Assembly: GCF_027213715.1 (NCBI RefSeq)
Contig: NZ_JAPWGM010000003.1
Span: 496,001-560,000, forward strand
DNA length: 64,000 nucleotides
Source: Pedobacter punctiformis
Lineage (GTDB): Bacteria; Bacteroidota; Bacteroidia; Sphingobacteriales; Sphingobacteriaceae
Direction of reading: 5' to 3'
Part shown: one piece after another, positions 38,008 through 47,514 of the stretch
Layout of the letters: every line of letters starts with the position of its first letter
How positions within the stretch are numbered: the first letter of the stretch is position 1
Made by a program: the position numbers and the translations under genes
The notes under the pieces: model-generated
What the model was told of the DNA's origin: nothing
Seen by the model: the letters and a program-made list of their open reading frames with translations, nothing else
Database searches by the model: none

Positions 38008-38194
38008 AATTAATTAACAGGTACAATGTAGATAACTTAATGAAAAAATCAAAAAGAAGATGTGTTGGTCAAAGCAAATACGGTGTTACTCAAATAAAGG
38101 TTTGGACCGTCTTTTATTTTTTTATACTCACAAATTATACTACAAAATCATAAAGCTTCCTTTTTCTCAAATACCTTTCATTTCTTACCTACTC

Positions 38195-39220
38195 CTATTG
38201 AAGATGCGTTATAATATCAATTGCACGATCGATCATTGCTGCACTTATATCCAAATGTGTAACCAAACGAATAGTACTTGAACTTGTTGTATTGCAAAGC
38301 AGCCCTTTATCTTTAAAATGCTGAACAATTTTTGATGCCGATCCATTGGCAACTTCAAAAATTACAATATTGGTTTCAACCGGCATTACAGACTTTACGT
38401 AGCTGGTTCCAAGCAATGCATCTGCCAAGGCGTGTGCATGCTTATGATCTTCTTTTAGCCTTTCTACATGATGATCAAGTGCATAAATACCAGCCGCCGC
38501 TAAAAATCCGGCCTGACGCATACCTCCACCAAAAGCTTTTCTAATTTTAATGGCTTTTTTAATGGTTTCTTTGCTTCCTAATAATACAGAGCCTACCGGA
38601 GCACCCAAACCTTTAGATAAACAAATGGAAATCCCATCAAAGTACTGACCGTAGTCATGTGCTTTATCACCTGTTGTGGCTAATGCATTAAAAATCCTTG
38701 CGCCATCTAAATGCAGTTTAAGCCCTTTTATATTACACAAATGATGAATAGGTGCAATTTGATCTAAGGTATAACAGCTGCCTCCTCCTTTGTTTACCGT
38801 ATTTTCCAGTACAACCAAACTGGAGTTGGGGTAATGAATATTCTCTTCGTTAATTTCAGGCTCAATAAGTTCTGGTGTCAAAATTCCACGTTCTCCATAA
38901 AGCAATCTAACCGACGCTCCCGAATGAAATGCAATCCCGCCAATTTCATAGCGGTAAACATGTGCCGTTTGATCGCAAATGACCTCATCCATAGGCTGGG
39001 TAAAACATTTAATCGCAATTTGATTGGTCATAGTACCTGAGGGGCAAAAAAGACCGGCCTCCATATTAAACTTCGCCGCCAGTTTTGCTTCAAGCGCATG
39101 AACCGTTTCGTCCTCGCCAAAAACATCATCCCCAACTTTTGCATGCATCATGGCATCCATCATTCCGGCTGTTGGTTTGGTCACCGTATCACTTCTAAAA
39201 TCTAAAAAATCGTTCTTCAT
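38195..39220 (-). CDS. low-specificity L-threonine aldolase family protein
   Basis: This cytosolic PLP enzyme cleaves threonine or allo-threonine to glycine and acetaldehyde. It has about 341 residues from the ATG at 39220; an upstream TTG at 39268 would add 16 residues that are not family sequence. It shows 'DFRSDTVTKPTAGM', 'VGDDVFGEDETVHALE', 'PSGTMTNQIAI', 'LHLDGARIFNA' and the PLP lysine in SICLSKGLGAPVGS near residue 200. It is divergent from the sugar-kinase gene at 39417; the shared gap holds operator site 1 (39319-39338). Confidence 0.9.
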   Translation of the reverse strand: MKNDFLDFRSDTVTKPTAGMMDAMMHAKVGDDVFGEDETVHALEAKLAAKFNMEAGLFCPSGTMTNQIAIKCFTQPMDEVICDQTAHVYRYEIGGIAFHSGASVRLLYGERGILTPELIEPEINEENIHYPNSSLVVLENTVNKGGGSCYTLDQIAPIHHLCNIKGLKLHLDGARIFNALATTGDKAHDYGQYFDGISICLSKGLGAPVGSVLLGSKETIKKAIKIRKAFGGGMRQAGFLAAAGIYALDHHVERLKEDHKHAHALADALLGTSYVKSVMPVETNIVIFEVANGSASKIVQHFKDKGLLCNTTSSSTIRLVTHLDISAAMIDRAIDIITHLQ

Positions 39221-39318
39221 GTTTTCTATGAATTGTAAAAAGTTTTTGATATTCAAAAAAAAGACCAATGCCTTTTCTGGTATAATTTTAAGGTTTTTAG
39301 GTATTTAAACCGCCTATA

Positions 39319-39338
39319 TAGTGTATTTTTTACACACT
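39319..39338 (+). promoter_or_regulatory. operator site 1 (GTGTA-N5-TACAC palindrome)
   Basis: TAGTGTATTTTTTACACACT at 39319-39338 contains GTGTA (39321-39325), TTTTT and TACAC (39331-39335). It lies about 80-100 bases before the sugar-kinase starts and about 100 before threonine aldolase on the other strand. It shares its core with 41168-41182 and 44429-44443. TAATTTTC follows and may be a degenerate -7 element. A second short palindrome TAACAAATTGTTA lies at 39352-39364. Confidence 0.7.
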
Positions 39339-39416
39339 TAATTTTCAACAATAACAAATTGTTAAAAAATTATTAAAAAAAAAGATACAAAATATAAGAG
39401 TTTTTATACTTTTATC

Positions 39417-40304
39417 ATGCTAAAACCAAAAATAAATAAAATGATAGTAATTGCAGACGGTGGATCTACCAAGACAAATTGGTGTTTGATCAACGAGGCC
39501 GGCAGAAAAATTTATTTTAATACAGAAGGTTACAATCCCTATTTCTCAAAAACGGAGTACATTGTAAAATCATTAAATGAGACTCTACCAGACCACTTGG
39601 AAAGAGAGAAATTAACGGGTGTTTATTATTATGGTGCCGGTTGCTCTACTCCTGGGAACGTAAAAATTGTGGCTGATGCTATGAAACAGATTTTTACAAA
39701 TGCCAGTGTTTTTGTTGGTCACGATTTACTTGCCTCTTGCAGGGCATTACTTGGAAACGAGCCGGGTTTTGCTGGAATATTGGGTACAGGAACGAACTCA
39801 TGTCTTTATGATGGTACCGACATTACCCTGAACATTGATTCTTTAGGTTACTTTTTAGGTGACGAAGGAAGCGGTTCTTACATTGGCAAACGCATTTTAA
39901 GCGATTACATGAAAGGTTATATGCCTAAAGGTTTGCGTGAAGCCTTTTACGATAACTATGCTTTAACAAACGAAGATATTTTTGATAATATTTACAACAA
40001 ACCACTTCCAAACCGTTTTTGCGCAAGCTTTAGCAAATTTTTATACGACTTTAAAGAAAGCTATGAAGATTATACTTTCAGTACAATTGATTATGCTTTT
40101 ACTGCATTTTTTGAAAACCTGGTTATTCACTATCCAAACTACAAAGACCATAAACTTAACTGCGTAGGTTCTGTAGGCTATAGTTTCCGTGATATTTTAA
40201 GCATCGTTGCAGATCGTTATGAAATGGGCGTTGGTAAAATTATCCGTTCACCAATAGATGATTTGGTACATTACCACTTAGAACTGGCTCCGAAAGAAGG
40301 ATAG
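39417..40304 (+). CDS. BadF/BadG/BcrA-type sugar kinase (N-acetylglucosamine-kinase-like)
   Basis: This ASKHA-fold kinase has 295 residues, or 287 if the second ATG at 39441 is used, which matches the family's usual start. It shows the phosphate-1 loop ADGGSTKTNWCLI with the catalytic/metal Asp, 'FVGHDLLASCRALLG', the phosphate-2 loop ILGTGTNSCLYD near 122-133, 'GYFLGDEGSGSYIGKRIL' and the adenosine loop 'CVGSVGYSF'. It probably phosphorylates N-acetylglucosamine or glucose with ATP. It sits next to the Nudix regulator, which converges on it, and downstream of operator site 1. Confidence 0.85.
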   Translation: MLKPKINKMIVIADGGSTKTNWCLINEAGRKIYFNTEGYNPYFSKTEYIVKSLNETLPDHLEREKLTGVYYYGAGCSTPGNVKIVADAMKQIFTNASVFVGHDLLASCRALLGNEPGFAGILGTGTNSCLYDGTDITLNIDSLGYFLGDEGSGSYIGKRILSDYMKGYMPKGLREAFYDNYALTNEDIFDNIYNKPLPNRFCASFSKFLYDFKESYEDYTFSTIDYAFTAFFENLVIHYPNYKDHKLNCVGSVGYSFRDILSIVADRYEMGVGKIIRSPIDDLVHYHLELAPKEG

Positions 40305-40342
40305 TTCGATATTTGGTTAACCTTGTTCAGTTAACGATAAAT

Positions 40343-40377
40343 AAAAGCCCCGGTTCGAATATCAAACCGGGGCTTTT
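40343..40377. terminator. bidirectional terminator between the sugar-kinase and regulator genes
   Basis: A perfect 13-bp stem: AAAAGCCCCGGTT (40343-40355) with AACCGGGGCTTTT (40365-40377) and a 9-base loop. It is shared by two converging transcripts. Confidence 0.92.
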
Positions 40378-40401
40378 GCTTTTTCAGCTTTATTCTTTAG
40401 C

Positions 40402-41091
40402 TTAAAAAGATATTTCCTTACCAAATAGCTTGGCATATTTACGCTTATCAAATCTATACAGGGTAGCTGCACGATAAGAAACACCTTTTTGTTTTTCGTC
40501 AAGCTCCTTCAAAACACCAAAACTGGTGATCTTTTTCCTAAAATTACGCTTATCGAGTTTTTTACCAAGCACCAATTCGTAAACATGCTGCAATTGAGTT
40601 AGTGTAAATTTTTCAGGCAGCAGTTCAAAAGCAATGGGCTGATGTTTAATTCTTCTTTTAATTTTCTCTAAACCTTTATCATAGATTTTTTGGTGATCAA
40701 AAGCCAGTTTAGGTAAATCAGAAATTGGTAACCAGTTTGCCTGTTTGGCATAGTTACTCACCGGTCTGAGTTCTTTATCCCCTCCCAAACGAATCAGTGC
40801 ATAATAGGCTAAAGTAATTACCCTGCCCTGCGGGTGCCTGTGCGGATCGCCGAAAGCATAATATTGCTCCATATAAATTCCACGCAAACCCGTAAGCTCG
40901 TATAAAATTCTGGATGCAGACTGATCCAGGCTCTCATCAGGACCAACTATATTTCCAGGCAAAGCCCACCAATCTTTAAAAGGCTCTTCATTTCTTTCGA
41001 TAAGTAAGATTTTTAATTCCTTCCCATCAAACCCAAACAGCACGCAATCTATAGAGAATACGGAATCTAAATGTGGTAAAATTTGTTCCAA
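40402..41091 (-). CDS. Nudix-fold transcriptional regulator (NrtR/AraR type)
   Basis: This 229-residue protein has a Nudix domain in the first 140 residues ('SVFSIDCVLFGFDGKELKILLIERNEEPFKDWWALPGNIVGPDESL') and a winged-helix DNA-binding domain from about 150 ('FELLPEKFTLTQLQHVYELVLGKKLDKRNFRKKI', 'KGVSYRAATLYRFD'). The Nudix box is degenerate: where active enzymes have RE-x2-EE-x-G it has R-I-L-Y-E-L-T-G, so it is probably a ligand sensor, not a hydrolase. The start is TTG; upstream codons reach a stop with no ATG. It is divergent from pfkA. Target ligand is unknown; a sugar phosphate or NAD-related metabolite is likely from relatives. Confidence 0.85.
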   Translation of the reverse strand: MEQILPHLDSVFSIDCVLFGFDGKELKILLIERNEEPFKDWWALPGNIVGPDESLDQSASRILYELTGLRGIYMEQYYAFGDPHRHPQGRVITLAYYALIRLGGDKELRPVSNYAKQANWLPISDLPKLAFDHQKIYDKGLEKIKRRIKHQPIAFELLPEKFTLTQLQHVYELVLGKKLDKRNFRKKITSFGVLKELDEKQKGVSYRAATLYRFDKRKYAKLFGKEISF

Positions 41092-41165
41092 AGTAAAATT
41101 TCGTTATTTTGAGCAGATAAAGGTAGTACTTTCAATATTAAGTAAAAAAAATAAAAAAAATTACT

Positions 41166-41186
41166 TAGTGTAAAAATTACACACTA
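41166..41186 (+). promoter_or_regulatory. operator site 2 with pfkA promoter
   Basis: The palindrome TAGTGTAAAAATTACACACT occupies 41166-41185, with GTGTA (41168-41172) and TACAC (41178-41182). TATATTCG at 41185-41192 matches TAnnTTTG in 7 of 8 and lies 10 bases before the pfkA ATG. The operator thus covers the -33 region of pfkA and sits 75 bases before the TTG of the divergent regulator. A second, imperfect dyad, AAGTAA (41140-41145) and TTACTT (41161-41166), flanks it. Confidence 0.75.
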
Positions 41187-41202
41187 TATTCGTATTATAA
41201 AG

Positions 41203-42189
41203 ATGAAGCCAAATATTAAAAACATAGCTGTACTTACTTCTGGCGGAGATGCCCCGGGAATGAACGCTGCCATTAGAGCCGTGATTCGTACGGGTATTTA
41301 CCATGGACTAAATATGTTCGGAGTAATGCAAGGTTACCAGGGTCTAATCAGCGATAATATAAAACCAATGGACGCCCGTTCTGTTAGTAACATTTTACAC
41401 CTGGGCGGAACCGTATTAAAAACTGCCCGCTGTTTAGAATTCAAAACTCCTGAAGGCATGGAAATTGCCTATAATAATTTAAAAAAGAACGATATAGATG
41501 GATTAGTGGTAATAGGTGGTGACGGTACTTTTACCGGTGCAAAACTTTTTTCGGAAAGATTTGGCGTTAAAGTAATCGGAATCCCCGGCACGATCGACAA
41601 TGATTTAAGCGGATCAGATTTTACCTTAGGGTACGATACCGCCATTAATACAGTGATAGAGGCTATAGATAAAATAAGAGATACTGCAGATGCACACGAC
41701 AGGTTATTTTTTATTGAAGTAATGGGTCGCGATTCTGGTTGTATTGCCTTAAGAAGTTCTATAGCCAGTGGTGCCGAAGCAGTATTATTGCCTGAACGTG
41801 CCACCAGTATTGAAGAACTGATTACTAAGTTAGCTTTAGGGGCATCAACCAAAAAAACATCAAGCATTGTTATTGTAGCCGAGGGCCACAAACAAGGCGG
41901 TGCTTACGATATTGCTAAAAAAGTAAAGGAAACCTTTGATCATTACGACACCAAAGTAACCATACTCGGGCATTTACAAAGAGGTGGAAGCCCAAGCAGT
42001 TTCGATCGTATTTTAGGCAGCCGGTTAGGTTTTGCAGCCGTAAATGCGCTTCTGGCAGGAGAAACTGAAAAAATGGTTGGCCTGCATGGCAACGAAATTA
42101 AGTTAACCACCATAGAAGATGCCTTAAGTGCTCATACCTTTAAGCTTGAGCCTGATTTAATGGAAATGACAGAAGTACTTTCTATATAA
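41203..42189 (+). CDS. pfkA: ATP-dependent 6-phosphofructokinase
   Basis: This glycolytic enzyme phosphorylates fructose 6-phosphate. The 328-residue PfkA shows 'SGGDAPGMNAAIRAVIRT' (ATP/substrate), 'VVIGGDGTFTGA' near 102, 'GIPGTIDNDLSGSDFTLGYDTA' near 128 with the catalytic Asp, and 'LGHLQRGGSPSSFDRI' near 248. The Gly in GGDGT (not Asp as in GGDDT) marks the ATP-using rather than pyrophosphate-using class. It leads a three-gene operon with a 4-base gap to the next gene and lies directly behind operator site 2. Confidence 0.95.
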   Translation: MKPNIKNIAVLTSGGDAPGMNAAIRAVIRTGIYHGLNMFGVMQGYQGLISDNIKPMDARSVSNILHLGGTVLKTARCLEFKTPEGMEIAYNNLKKNDIDGLVVIGGDGTFTGAKLFSERFGVKVIGIPGTIDNDLSGSDFTLGYDTAINTVIEAIDKIRDTADAHDRLFFIEVMGRDSGCIALRSSIASGAEAVLLPERATSIEELITKLALGASTKKTSSIVIVAEGHKQGGAYDIAKKVKETFDHYDTKVTILGHLQRGGSPSSFDRILGSRLGFAAVNALLAGETEKMVGLHGNEIKLTTIEDALSAHTFKLEPDLMEMTEVLSI

Positions 42190-42193
42190 TAAT

Positions 42194-44046
<1,853 letters not shown>

Positions 44047-44078
44047 TAAAATCGCTTAAACAGCATTTTTATAATATT

Positions 44079-44117
44079 AAAAAGGCAGCATTAGTAAAAT
44101 AATGTTGCCTTTTTTTG
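44079..44117 (+). terminator. terminator of the pfkA-gapA operon
   Basis: AAAAGGCAGCATTA (one internal mismatch) pairs with TAATGTTGCCTTTT, followed by a run of seven T. It starts 33 bases after the gapA stop. Confidence 0.9.
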
Positions 44118-44426
44118 TTCAATGTATTTTTTAAGATCTTTTTCAATCTACAATCTCTACCAAAAATCAATTTCACACTCAAAATTTTTCTTAAAAAGCC
44201 TTAATAAAATAAAAAACCCTGTTTTAAAGCGTTAAAAATTAGTCAACTAACCACTTTAAGTTAAAATCGGTATTATTTGAATATAGGACTTAATTATTTG
44301 ACATTATTTAACAATTATGGCTTTGTTTTTTAAACTATATTTGCTCTACAGTCGTTTTTAAATCCTAAACACACTTAAAAAAGTTTTTCAATTAAAAAAT
44401 GACAAAAAAAATACGCAAAATTTTCT
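44118..44426. other. AT-rich intergenic region without a supported gene
   Basis: No convincing ORF occurs here. TATATTTG near 44336 fits the -7 consensus but lacks a -33 partner. A 36-codon ORF from 44399 to 44509 runs through operator site 3 and the promoter that follows and is almost certainly chance. Confidence 0.5.
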
Positions 44427-44445
44427 TAGTGTATTTTTTACACTA
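44427..44445 (+). promoter_or_regulatory. operator site 3 (perfect 19-bp palindrome)
   Basis: TAGTGTA, TTTTT, TACACTA: a perfect dyad with 7-base arms, the best of the three sites. It covers the -33 position of the promoter at 44459-44466. It is placed in front of no protein-coding gene of usual length. Confidence 0.75.
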
Positions 44446-44458
44446 TCAAATTTTTTCC

Positions 44459-44466
44459 TATATTTG
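44459..44466 (+). promoter_or_regulatory. -7 element of the candidate small-RNA promoter
   Basis: TATATTTG exactly fits TAnnTTTG. It lies 14 bases after operator site 3. A start near 44471-44473 is expected. Confidence 0.7.
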
Positions 44467-44470
44467 TAGA

Positions 44471-44635
44471 GTAATAAATGAAGAGATTATTTATTACGCA
44501 TTAAAATGATAAATCATTTCGTACAGAACGGAAGTTTTGAACAGAAATTTAAGACAAAGCCTGGCTCATAACAGGTTTATATTTGGTTAGAAAAAAGAGA
44601 CAAGTCTGGATAGATTGTCTCTTTTCTTATTTTAA
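44471..44635 (+). ncRNA. candidate small RNA under operator site 3
   Basis: Promoter and terminator bound a segment of about 160 nt. It opens with a perfect 9-bp stem: GTAATAAAT (44471-44479) with ATTTATTAC (44489-44497). A second short hairpin, AAATGA with TCATTT (44504-44519), covers an ATG. It ends with AAAAGAGACAA (44593-44603) pairing with TTGTCTCTTTT (44615-44625) and a T-rich tail, a clear intrinsic terminator. I cannot assign it to a known RNA family. The operator links it to the glycolytic genes next to it. Confidence 0.6.
44506..44571 (+). CDS. possible 21-residue microprotein within the small RNA
   Basis: The ATG at 44506 opens a 21-codon frame ending in TAA. The peptide begins MINHFVQNGSFEQ and is basic toward its end (KFKTKPGS). 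It lies inside the candidate small RNA, and its start codon is in the 6-bp hairpin AAATGA/TCATTT. It is too short to judge by itself; it may mean a dual-function RNA or be chance. Confidence 0.3.
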   Translation: MINHFVQNGSFEQKFKTKPGS

Positions 44636-44824
44636 GAGGTTTTTATAATTATAGGTTCCAAAGTTTAAGTTCCTGATATTAATTCCTACTATTTGGGGTT
44701 ATCATTTTCTATGTAACTATTCTTTTATTTCCTTTGGCCACCCTTAAATTTTACTTTGCCGATCCATCATTCTTTTGGTTGGTGTTTTATTTCATTTGGT
44801 TAATCACATATTACATAACAAATG

Positions 44825-45805
44825 TTAAAAATAACATTTCGGTCTTCTGCTCTTTTTGGTCACCAAATAATAACCTACAGAAATTTCGTGCGAACCGTAA
44901 TCATAATTACTCAGTTTATTTAAGCTATAATCATAACCATAGCCCAGTCGCAAATTTGACCTTACAAATAACTCACTGATAAAGCCTACCGCAGCCTTAC
45001 TGGTTAAATTACTTTGTAAATTTTGTTTAGGATAAATTTTAACCGAAGTCCGGTATACCGCACCAATCCAAAAGCGCTCTTTAACCAGTAAAAAAGCATT
45101 TAAATCTAATGATGTTGGTCCGTGCAAATCATCTTTGATTAAAAAAGTAGGTTTAAAAACAAAGTCCTCATTTAAAGGAAAGGCCATACCTGCACTCAAA
45201 TAAAAATGTGGTTGTACTTTAACATTAAGGGCTTCATAATCCTTAAAAACCGATAATTTTTTGGATAAAAGGTTATCAGCAGAAAAACCGATGAAGAATT
45301 TTTCGTTCGAATAATGAATTCCTGCACGAATATCAGGCATAATCTGGCTCACGTATCCGGCCGGAATCCGGTTATCCCCCTGCTCAATAGGATCAAGCAT
45401 ATTTCCGTTTAGCGAAGCCTGCACCACACCAACGCCCAATCCAAAAGCGAGAATGTTAGTTTCCGTACGGTCCAGTTTAATGCGGTAAGCAAAATTTGCC
45501 GATGCATCTAAAGAACTCTGCGCACCTATCCTATCTTTAGTTACCATTAGTCCAATGCCAAGACACTCATTGTTAATGGCTTCATCAGCCGATATAGACA
45601 AAGTTTGTGGTGCTCCCCTAACACCTGTCCACTGTGCTCGGGCAAATGCCTGTAAATAAAGTTCTTCTTTATAACCTGTATAACCCGGGTTAATGTACAT
45701 CCCATTAAAAACATACTGACCAAACTGTGCATCCTGCTGCGCTAATAGTTTGATGGATGATGTAATCATGATCAAAACAAAAAATATCCTTTTCAAAGTC
45801 TTCAT
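44825..45805 (-). CDS. PorP/SprF family type IX secretion outer membrane protein
   Basis: This barrel protein of about 326 residues from the ATG at 45805 has signal peptide KTLKRIFFVLIMITSS..LLAQ, then 'QQDAQFGQYVFNGMYINPGYTGYKEELYLQAFARAQWTGVRGAPQTLSISAD' (the PorP/SprF signature) and a barrel ending in 'LGYGYDYSLNKLSNYDYGSHEISVGYYLV'. Such proteins help attach or export surface proteins with a type B C-terminal domain. It is last in an operon with three exported proteins, the usual neighbourhood. The frame is open to an ATG at 45841, but this lies inside the preceding gene and before the signal peptide. Confidence 0.92.
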   Translation of the reverse strand: MKTLKRIFFVLIMITSSIKLLAQQDAQFGQYVFNGMYINPGYTGYKEELYLQAFARAQWTGVRGAPQTLSISADEAINNECLGIGLMVTKDRIGAQSSLDASANFAYRIKLDRTETNILAFGLGVGVVQASLNGNMLDPIEQGDNRIPAGYVSQIMPDIRAGIHYSNEKFFIGFSADNLLSKKLSVFKDYEALNVKVQPHFYLSAGMAFPLNEDFVFKPTFLIKDDLHGPTSLDLNAFLLVKERFWIGAVYRTSVKIYPKQNLQSNLTSKAAVGFISELFVRSNLRLGYGYDYSLNKLSNYDYGSHEISVGYYLVTKKSRRPKCYF

Positions 45806-45821
45806 ACCTGATTTTGTTTTA

Positions 45822-46766
45822 TTACCTGATAACCGTAACATAGCCCTTATACTCTAGCCAGGCAGATGTTCCGTTTCTAACTTTCACTACATAAAAATAA
45901 GTTCCGTCGCTTAATCCCGGTGCTGTCCAATCATTAAGGTAACCGTTAGATTGGAAAACAGTGCTCCCCCAACGGTTAATTACTGTTACTTCATTAGCTT
46001 CAAAAGAGTTCAGGTTCTCGATATAAAAACTGTCGTTTTTGCCATCCCCATTAGGCGTAAATACATTTGGTATTCGTAAACCCGAAATCTCTTTATTGTC
46101 TGTCGAAGTATTATTAGACAGGTTTGGATCATATTCATTTGCCGTTACAGTTGCTGTGTTAGTCACTGTTCCTGGCAGTTTAGACCTTACTTTAATCACC
46201 AGCTCTGCAAATTTCTGATTGGCTAAAAATGCAATGTTCCAATTGATCGTTTTTGTAGCCCCATTATAAACGGCTGTACCATCAGTGGGTTCGCCAAGAC
46301 CTTCAAAAATCAGGTTATCCGGTAAGGCATCTTTAACATTGATCTGGCTGGCATCATCAACACCGTTGTTTCTCACATTCAGATAGTAATCAAAAACCTG
46401 ATTACTTAGCACAGTCCTTGTTTCCGACCGTTTAGTGATGGAAATATCCGCAGCTATTTCCGGCAAAATAAGCAGTTTAATATTGGCCGAAGCATCGGAT
46501 GTACATCCAAAATTATTAATGGCAACCACTTTGTACATCCCTGCCGTTGCTGTGATGAGTACATCTTTATTTTGGCCTTTTATTAAAACATTATCCTTAA
46601 ACCATAGGTACGAGCTTGCCCCACTCGAATTTGCATGCAAAACCGCCGACGATCCTTTTCTGATCGATACGGTTTGCAGCTCATCGTGCGTGTTTTGGCT
46701 AAATCCTGTTTTTACAAAAAATAACAGGAATACCAAAAGCAGAAAGGAACAAAGCCTTTGCCTCAT
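45822..46766 (-). CDS. surface protein with DUF11 repeat and gliding (type B) C-terminal domain
   Basis: This 314-residue exported protein has a signal peptide (CSFLLLVFLLFFVKTGFSQ), a PKD/Ig-like segment at about 30-105, a DUF11 repeat at about 110-205 ('DYYLNVRNNGVDDASQINVKDALPDNLIFEG') and the gliding-motility C-terminal domain from about 225 ('IPNVFTPNGDGKNDSFYIENL', 'VINRWGSTVFQSNGY', 'LSDGTYFYVVKV'). That domain targets proteins to type IX secretion together with a PorP/SprF partner, here the next gene. Confidence 0.9.
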   Translation of the reverse strand: MRQRLCSFLLLVFLLFFVKTGFSQNTHDELQTVSIRKGSSAVLHANSSGASSYLWFKDNVLIKGQNKDVLITATAGMYKVVAINNFGCTSDASANIKLLILPEIAADISITKRSETRTVLSNQVFDYYLNVRNNGVDDASQINVKDALPDNLIFEGLGEPTDGTAVYNGATKTINWNIAFLANQKFAELVIKVRSKLPGTVTNTATVTANEYDPNLSNNTSTDNKEISGLRIPNVFTPNGDGKNDSFYIENLNSFEANEVTVINRWGSTVFQSNGYLNDWTAPGLSDGTYFYVVKVRNGTSAWLEYKGYVTVIR

Positions 46767-46794
46767 TTATGGTTTACCTTAAGAAAAATATTTC

Positions 46795-47484
46795 TTAAAA
46801 AGTAACAGCAGCAGCTGTACCATTAGCCGTTCCAACCGTAATAGTTGGTTTACCTGGTTTAGCAGTTACCGTAACATCATGATCTATAAACTGAGGGCAA
46901 TATTTATTACCATTAATCACATAACCTACTTTTAAACGGAATGTAGTTGTACCTACAGTTGGCGTAGCGGGTGTATAGCTACTATTGGTTGCGCCAGCAA
47001 TTATGGTTTCTACACCGCCAGATACGGTATACCATTGGTAAGCAAGTGTGGTAATGGCCGGGTTTTCAGGATTGGTAACGGTACCCACCTGTGCCAATGG
47101 AGTTTCCACACAAAAACCTGCAGGGGTAAATACCGGTACTAAAGGTTTAAGAACATATACCGGAATTTCCTGCATTTCGGATTCACAGGCACCCGCAGCG
47201 GTTGATTTAGAGCTTAAATAATAATAACCGGTTTTTAAATCTGCTGAAGAAATCTTGTTTCCCGATACCAGCGTAACTCCGGTTGAAGGTTGTGTAGTTT
47301 GTGTCGCACTGTATTTTACAATCCAGTCTTCGCCGGGTGTAGCCGCTGGTAAAGTAAGTTCCGATCCCTGACAAAATAAGTTTACACCCGCTGTTGTTGG
47401 CGTAACTTGTGCAGAAAGACGATAAATGTTGCAGATTAGTAAGCATGCAACCACTAAGATTGTTTTTGAAATTGTACTGTTCAT
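46795..47484 (-). CDS. exported Ig-like repeat protein
   Basis: This 229-residue protein has a signal peptide (MNSTISKTILVVACLLIC) and two Ig-like/PKD-like segments: 'LFCQGSELTLPAATPGEDWIVKYSA' with 'SSKSTAAGACESEMQEIPVYV', and 'AGFCVETPLAQVGTVTNP...YQWYTVSGGVETIIAGATNSSYTPA'. No type IX C-terminal domain is visible. It is co-transcribed with the CTD protein (28 bases downstream) and the large protein (30 bases upstream). Confidence 0.75.
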   Translation of the reverse strand: MNSTISKTILVVACLLICNIYRLSAQVTPTTAGVNLFCQGSELTLPAATPGEDWIVKYSATQTTQPSTGVTLVSGNKISSADLKTGYYYLSSKSTAAGACESEMQEIPVYVLKPLVPVFTPAGFCVETPLAQVGTVTNPENPAITTLAYQWYTVSGGVETIIAGATNSSYTPATPTVGTTTFRLKVGYVINGNKYCPQFIDHDVTVTAKPGKPTITVGTANGTAAAVTF

Positions 47485-47514
47485 GGGGATTGATTTTTTA
47501 GTTTGTTTGTTTAT

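Noticed and set aside
38060..38281. 73-codon plus-strand ORF
   Set aside because: Overlaps antisense the end of the threonine aldolase gene and shows no domain or signal.
44399..44509. 36-codon ORF across operator site 3
   Set aside because: It would be translated through the palindrome and the promoter that follow; AT-rich random reading is the simpler explanation.
44734..44979. 81-codon plus-strand ORF
   Set aside because: Mostly antisense to the well-supported PorP gene; composition is low-complexity and not protein-like.
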